Assembly (NCBI GenBank): GCA_944391275.1
Contig: CALXSZ010000002.1
Coordinates: 1-8,849, forward strand
Length of the DNA stretch: 8,849 bases
Source of the DNA: an uncultured Syntrophomonadaceae bacterium
Lineage (GTDB): Bacteria; Bacillota; Syntrophomonadia; Syntrophomonadales; Syntrophomonadaceae
Reading direction: 5' to 3'
Positions 5,443 through 8,849 of the stretch are shown here, piece by piece. Each line of letters starts with the position of its first letter. Position 1 is the first letter of the stretch. The position numbers and the translations under genes are program-made. The notes beneath the pieces are model-generated. The model was given only the letters and a program-made list of their open reading frames with translations. It made no database searches and was not told the DNA's origin.

Positions 5443-5630
5443 GAAATATCTCCTTCAAATTCCCTGTATTCGTTCCAGTAAATGCGCCAAAATGGAAAAA
5501 TGTTCCAATTTTTTTCTTTTTTGAGGAGAGATATATAAACGGTTTTCAACTCCCTTCGGACTATACTCCATTCAACCTCTGGCGAAAGTTGATCTAATCC
5601 CCCTTCCTTTGCAATCTTATCCGCAATCAT
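5439..5630 (-). CDS. Small protein of unknown function (63 aa)
   Basis: The frame encodes 63 residues: an acidic helical start (MIADKIAKEGGLDQLSPEVE), then VRRELKTVYISLLKKEKNWN, then an aromatic segment IFPFWRIYWNEYREFEG. The composition is that of a real, soluble, helical protein rather than a shadow, and no other gene overlaps it. There is no good ribosome binding site before the ATG and a stop lies two codons upstream, so it could be the surviving end of a longer gene that lost its front. Its stop overlaps the start of the next ORF trace (ATGA), pointing to a former operon that ends with the GGDEF gene. No family is recognised. Confidence 0.45.
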   Translation of the reverse strand: MIADKIAKEGGLDQLSPEVEWSIVRRELKTVYISLLKKEKNWNIFPFWRIYWNEYREFEGDIS

Positions 5631-5738
5631 AAATCATACGTTCTCAGGGAGCTACAAGCACCCTATGACAGCGCGTTCTTTTGTATTTGACCCAGAAGCG
5701 CCCCGCTAGACTCTGCGCCTTTCTAAAAAATCGATCTC

Positions 5739-6590
5739 TTATTTTGTATCTCCTGGAAGAACCCAATTGTTAAAATCTTGATAACGACGTTGTATTTCTT
5801 TCAATTGGTCCTTTTCCTGTAAAAATAATCGTTTCTTCTCTTCTAAAATTTGAATGTGCCACCGCTTTGTTTCTTCACTAAAATGGTAAAAGGAATCTTG
5901 AGAATCATAATCGAGCGATAATTCTTTATTCTGAAAAACCAGGGTTCCTTGTCCGGCACACAGCAAACAACGCCACTTCCCATCTTGGTGAATCCGAAGT
6001 CCTCGTCCCCCACAGTACGGACACAGTAATTCATCCGTTTCCGTTTGAACCTTTACGCCCGTTCGCAGCGATTCAGCTAGACGTCGTACTTTCGTAAGAT
6101 TTTCTCCAGATACCGCTTCTCCCGGAAGAGTCGCGTAGAATAATTCCGAATCCACGATATGCAAGTTGAATTCCCGGGCAAATGTAATCATATCTTCTTT
6201 GACCATTCCATCCCAGTGTTTTAAGCCGTAACTGGCGGCAATGACGCAATCTTTCCCAGCAAAATCCTCAAAGTCCGCCAACACGCATAACGAACGATCT
6301 CGGATACATTTCAGCGAAGTATGCCCGCCTAAAATATATGTAGCTCCAGCTAAAATAATTTTGTCGGCCTGTCGAATTTGTTCCACCAAAAAGGCCATAT
6401 CATCTTTTAAAATACAGCCTTTTCCCTTGGGAAGACACGCATAACAAGCCTTGCAATACGCAATTTTCAAGTCCGTTAGACGAATCATACACTTCTCCCA
6501 CGTAGGTGGAAAATGTCGCAGACATTCTTTTACAATGAGTTCGCTATTGCCCCCTTTACGGGGGGAGGCAACCAATCCCAAGATTCTCAT
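5739..6590 (-). CDS. NADPH-dependent FMN reductase / iron-sulfur flavoprotein-like protein with C-terminal zinc ribbon
   Basis: This 283-residue protein has a flavodoxin-like fold at its N-terminus: MRILGLVASPRKGGNSELIV, with the SPRKGGNS phosphate loop that holds FMN. Next is a cysteine cluster CKACYACLPKGKGC (Cys46, 49, 52, 59; C-x2-C-x2-C-x6-C), which fits the compact 4Fe-4S motif of archaeal/anaerobe iron-sulfur flavoproteins (Isf, COG0655). ILKDDM and an AGATYILGG segment follow, as usual in the family. Residues 190-211 (CPYC ... CLLC) form a treble-clef or zinc-ribbon-like pair, not part of the standard fold. The last 60 residues are charged and helical, probably coiled coil. ATG 6590 is chosen because AAGGA lies 8 bases upstream; the frame is open further up but overlaps argH. 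It follows argH by 34 bases and is likely co-transcribed. The electron donor, acceptor and role are unknown. Confidence 0.85.
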   Translation of the reverse strand: MRILGLVASPRKGGNSELIVKECLRHFPPTWEKCMIRLTDLKIAYCKACYACLPKGKGCILKDDMAFLVEQIRQADKIILAGATYILGGHTSLKCIRDRSLCVLADFEDFAGKDCVIAASYGLKHWDGMVKEDMITFAREFNLHIVDSELFYATLPGEAVSGENLTKVRRLAESLRTGVKVQTETDELLCPYCGGRGLRIHQDGKWRCLLCAGQGTLVFQNKELSLDYDSQDSFYHFSEETKRWHIQILEEKKRLFLQEKDQLKEIQRRYQDFNNWVLPGDTK

Positions 6591-6624
6591 GAAGATTTTC
6601 CTTTCTGAAAATGAGCCGATCCGT

Positions 6625-8007
6625 TTATTCCATATTTTTTCGCATCCACTGTCGTCCGTCATAAATCGTCCGACGCACGGCCGCGGACGCGGTTCCCCCT
6701 GGCAAATTACGTCGTTCCATACAAGCTTTAATATCAATATAGGAAAAAATATCCACTTCAATCAAAGGAGAAAAAGTCTGATAACGTTCGAGCGGCATTT
6801 CGTTTAAAGTGATATTTTCCTGGATACACGCAAGAACAATCTGCCCGACGATGGCATGCGCATCCCGAAAAGGCACGCCTTTTCCCACTAAATAATCAGC
6901 CAAGTCTGTGGCATTGGTAAACCCGCGTTCGGCGCCTTGATACATACGTTCCGGTTTAAAAGCAGCGGTTTGCAGCATTGGTTTCATAACTGAAAGGCAA
7001 GCTTTTACGGTATCAATGCTATCAAAGAGAGCATTTTTATCTTCCTGCATATCCTTATTATAAGCCAACGGTAAAGATTTCATCACCGTCAGCAGCGCCA
7101 TTAAATCTCCATAAACCCGTCCGGTTTTTCCTCGGATCAATTCCGCTAAATCGGGGTTTTTTTTCTGGGGCATGATACTTGAACCCGTCGTAAAAGCATC
7201 ATCCAATTCCACAAAAGAAAATTCATCGCTGGACCACAGGATGAGTTCCTCACAAAACCGGGACAAATGCATCATCAGAATCGCAGCGCAACTACAAAAT
7301 TCAAGGGCAAAATCGCGATCGGACACTCCGTCTAAACTATTCCGGGTGACGTCGTCAAAATCCAACAGTTCCGCCACATATGCCCGGTCCAGCGGGAAGC
7401 CCGTCCCGGCCAACGCTCCGGATCCTAAGGGCATCACATTAACCCGTTTGCGCAGATCCCGCAATCGTTCGACGTCTCGACGCAACATCTCAAAATAAGC
7501 CATCAAATGGTGTCCTAAGTTAATCGGCTGGGCTTTTTGCAAATGGGTATACCCCGGCATAATGGTATCCGCATGGGCTTCCGCCAAATCCAACAGCACT
7601 GTTTGCAAAGCCAGAATGAGCGCCTTAATTTTTACGATTTCATCTCTTAGATACATCCGCAGATCCAACGCAACCTGATCATTACGGCTGCGCGCCGTAT
7701 GCAGCTTTTTCCCCACATCCCCTATACGGTCAATTAAAAATGTTTCAATATTCATATGCACGTCTTCGGCCTGAGGTGAAAACTGCAAAACGCCGCTTTC
7801 CAAATCTTTTTCAATTTGCTCCAGTCCCGAGATAATCTGATTTCGCTCTTCATCCGTTAAAATGCCCTGTTTCGCTAACATCGCCGCGTGCGCAACGCTT
7901 CCACGGATATCCTGATGATACATCCTGGAATCCAGTGCAATGGACGCGTTAAAATCTTCCGTACGTGGGTCCTCCTCCTTGCTGAATCGTCCGCCCCAAA
8001 GTTTCAT
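6625..8007 (-). CDS. argH: Argininosuccinate lyase
   Basis: This 460-residue enzyme of normal length catalyses the last step of arginine synthesis, splitting argininosuccinate into arginine and fumarate. Conserved landmarks are MKLWGGRFSK at the start, HTARSRNDQ (103-111), the PGYTHLQKAQP segment (151-161, with catalytic-site T154-H155), and the fumarate-lyase signature GSSIMPQKKNP (275-285) carrying the active-site serine loop. It is a cytosolic tetramer in the family. The ATG at 8007 is preferred over one five codons upstream because GGAGG (8016-8020) is 8 bases before it and the earlier ATG overlaps that site. No argG is adjacent. It lies between lysS (45-base gap) and the flavoprotein gene (34-base gap) on the same strand, an uncommon arrangement for an arginine gene. 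No arginine operator or leader was recognised. Confidence 0.97.
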   Translation of the reverse strand: MKLWGGRFSKEEDPRTEDFNASIALDSRMYHQDIRGSVAHAAMLAKQGILTDEERNQIISGLEQIEKDLESGVLQFSPQAEDVHMNIETFLIDRIGDVGKKLHTARSRNDQVALDLRMYLRDEIVKIKALILALQTVLLDLAEAHADTIMPGYTHLQKAQPINLGHHLMAYFEMLRRDVERLRDLRKRVNVMPLGSGALAGTGFPLDRAYVAELLDFDDVTRNSLDGVSDRDFALEFCSCAAILMMHLSRFCEELILWSSDEFSFVELDDAFTTGSSIMPQKKNPDLAELIRGKTGRVYGDLMALLTVMKSLPLAYNKDMQEDKNALFDSIDTVKACLSVMKPMLQTAAFKPERMYQGAERGFTNATDLADYLVGKGVPFRDAHAIVGQIVLACIQENITLNEMPLERYQTFSPLIEVDIFSYIDIKACMERRNLPGGTASAAVRRTIYDGRQWMRKNME

Positions 8008-8052
8008 ATCGTCTGCCTCCATTATTCTGTCAAAAGTGCGACAAAGTACGAC

Positions 8053-8849
8053 TTACAAATCCTTTTTCTTCATGGTGGGGAAGAGCAAAACATCCCGGAT
8101 GGAGGAAGAATGGGTCAAAAGCATACATAACCGGTCAATGCCGATCCCCATTCCGCCAGTTGGCGGCATCCCATATTCCAATGCATTCACATAATCTTCG
8201 TCCATCATTTGCGCTTCCACATCGCCGCCGGCGCGTTTTTCCATTTGGCGCATAAAGCGATCCTTTTGATCAATTGGATCGTTTAATTCAGAAAACGCAT
8301 TCGCAAATTCCCGGCGCGTAATAAATAATTCGAAGCGATCCGTAAAGCCTGGGTTTTCTCTATTCCGTTTAGCCAACGGGGAAATATCGACGGGGTGTCC
8401 ATAAACAAACGTTGGCTGTACCAATTTTTCCTCCACGTAAGCTTCAAAAACTTCATTAATGAGTTCTCCACGGGTCGCTTGACTATAATCTCCAGTCAAA
8501 CGGTCTAACCCTTTTACGGCTTCTCGCGCTTCTTCATCCGTTGTAATTTTCTCAAAGTCTAACCCGGTGTATTCTTTGATGGCGTCCAACATCTTCAGCC
8601 GTTTCCAAGGACGCGTAAAATCAATGGTATCTCCCTCATACTGAAGTTCCAAGCTTCCCCCATTCACGTCTTTGACTACGCTGGTAATTAAATCCTCCGC
8701 CAGTTCCATCATATCTGTAAAGTCCCCATAAGCCTGGTACACTTCCATCATCGTAAATTCCGGATTGTGGCGGGTATCAATCCCCTCGTTTCGAAAACAG
8801 CGATTCAGTTCATAAACTTTTTCCAAGCCGCCCACAATAAGCCGTTTCA
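8053..8849 (-). CDS. lysS: Lysyl-tRNA synthetase, class II, C-terminal part (partial)
   Basis: The frame is open to the window edge and shows the last 264 residues of a protein normally about 490-500 long. It charges tRNA-Lys with lysine in the cytosol. Visible class II motifs are motif 2 (ELNRCFRNEGIDTRHNPEFT, followed by MMEVYQAYGDF), the FVYGHPVDISPLAK substrate-site segment, RFELFITRREFANAFSELND, and motif 3 (GGMGIGIDRLCMLLT), then the usual ending DVLLFPTMK. The start codon and the anticodon-binding OB domain lie to the right of the window. It is the most upstream visible member of the lysS-argH-flavoprotein run. No terminator is seen between it and argH. Confidence 0.97.
   Translation of the reverse strand, partial: KRLIVGGLEKVYELNRCFRNEGIDTRHNPEFTMMEVYQAYGDFTDMMELAEDLITSVVKDVNGGSLELQYEGDTIDFTRPWKRLKMLDAIKEYTGLDFEKITTDEEAREAVKGLDRLTGDYSQATRGELINEVFEAYVEEKLVQPTFVYGHPVDISPLAKRNRENPGFTDRFELFITRREFANAFSELNDPIDQKDRFMRQMEKRAGGDVEAQMMDEDYVNALEYGMPPTGGMGIGIDRLCMLLTHSSSIRDVLLFPTMKKKDL

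Noticed and set aside
6591..6761. Extended start of the flavoprotein overlapping argH
   Set aside because: The extra residues are out-of-frame argH sequence; the flavodoxin fold begins at MRILGL with its own ribosome binding site.
7172..7498. Plus-strand open frame inside argH
   Set aside because: Serine/arginine/asparagine-rich shadow translation of the conserved argH coding sequence.
8008..8022. Alternative argH start five codons upstream
   Set aside because: That ATG overlaps the GGAGG that serves the ATG at 8007, and the family begins with MKLWGGRF.
1..8849. CRISPR array, riboswitch, rRNA or complete insertion sequence
   Set aside because: No regularly spaced repeats, no recognisable leader RNA fold upstream of argH or the cyclase, no rRNA core sequence and no transposase with paired terminal repeats were seen.

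Overview
The window looks like chromosomal DNA of a Bacillota (Firmicutes) bacterium, probably an anaerobe. The pointers are strong AGGAGG-type ribosome binding sites, sigma-A-like promoters, an HxlR regulator, an iron-sulfur flavoprotein-like gene, and remnants of proteins typical of gut Clostridia or Negativicutes. The exact lineage cannot be fixed from the sequence. Nearly all real genes read on the minus strand; the HxlR regulator is the clear exception.

Right part (about 5740-8849): an intact housekeeping cluster in one direction, lysS (3' part, running off the window edge), argH, and a flavoprotein carrying a four-cysteine motif and a C-terminal zinc ribbon. The gaps are 45 and 34 bases, so they are probably co-transcribed. 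Left of this (about 5290-5640) lie a 63-residue small ORF and a frameshifted ORF trace. Both lead directly into an intact diguanylate cyclase gene with a GTG start and a degenerate inhibitory site. Next come a 43-bp nested palindrome and a complete tRNA-Thr(CGT) gene with a very clear promoter and terminator.

Left part (1 to about 3300): a region of gene decay around one apparently healthy regulatory pair. From right to left it holds a small acidic protein of unknown function with a likely frameshift near its C-terminus; a minus-strand terminator followed by the ribosome binding site and frameshifted remains of a DUF3847-like gene, a type common in conjugative elements; and the divergent pair of an HxlR-family regulator and an NAD(P)H-binding oxidoreductase, with a 26-bp operator-like palindrome between them. 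Directly downstream of the oxidoreductase are two pseudogenes that must once have been in its operon: a flavin-binding pyridoxamine-phosphate-oxidase-like protein with a C-terminal ferredoxin domain, and the start of a macrodomain protein-ADP-ribose hydrolase. Both show several frameshifts and stops but remain readable.

I did not find a clearly new biological system. The most useful observations are the two unlisted pseudogenes at 1-831, the operator in the HxlR divergon, the frameshifted and mobile-element traces between 1 and 3300, the unusual flavoprotein architecture, and the nested palindrome upstream of the tRNA.
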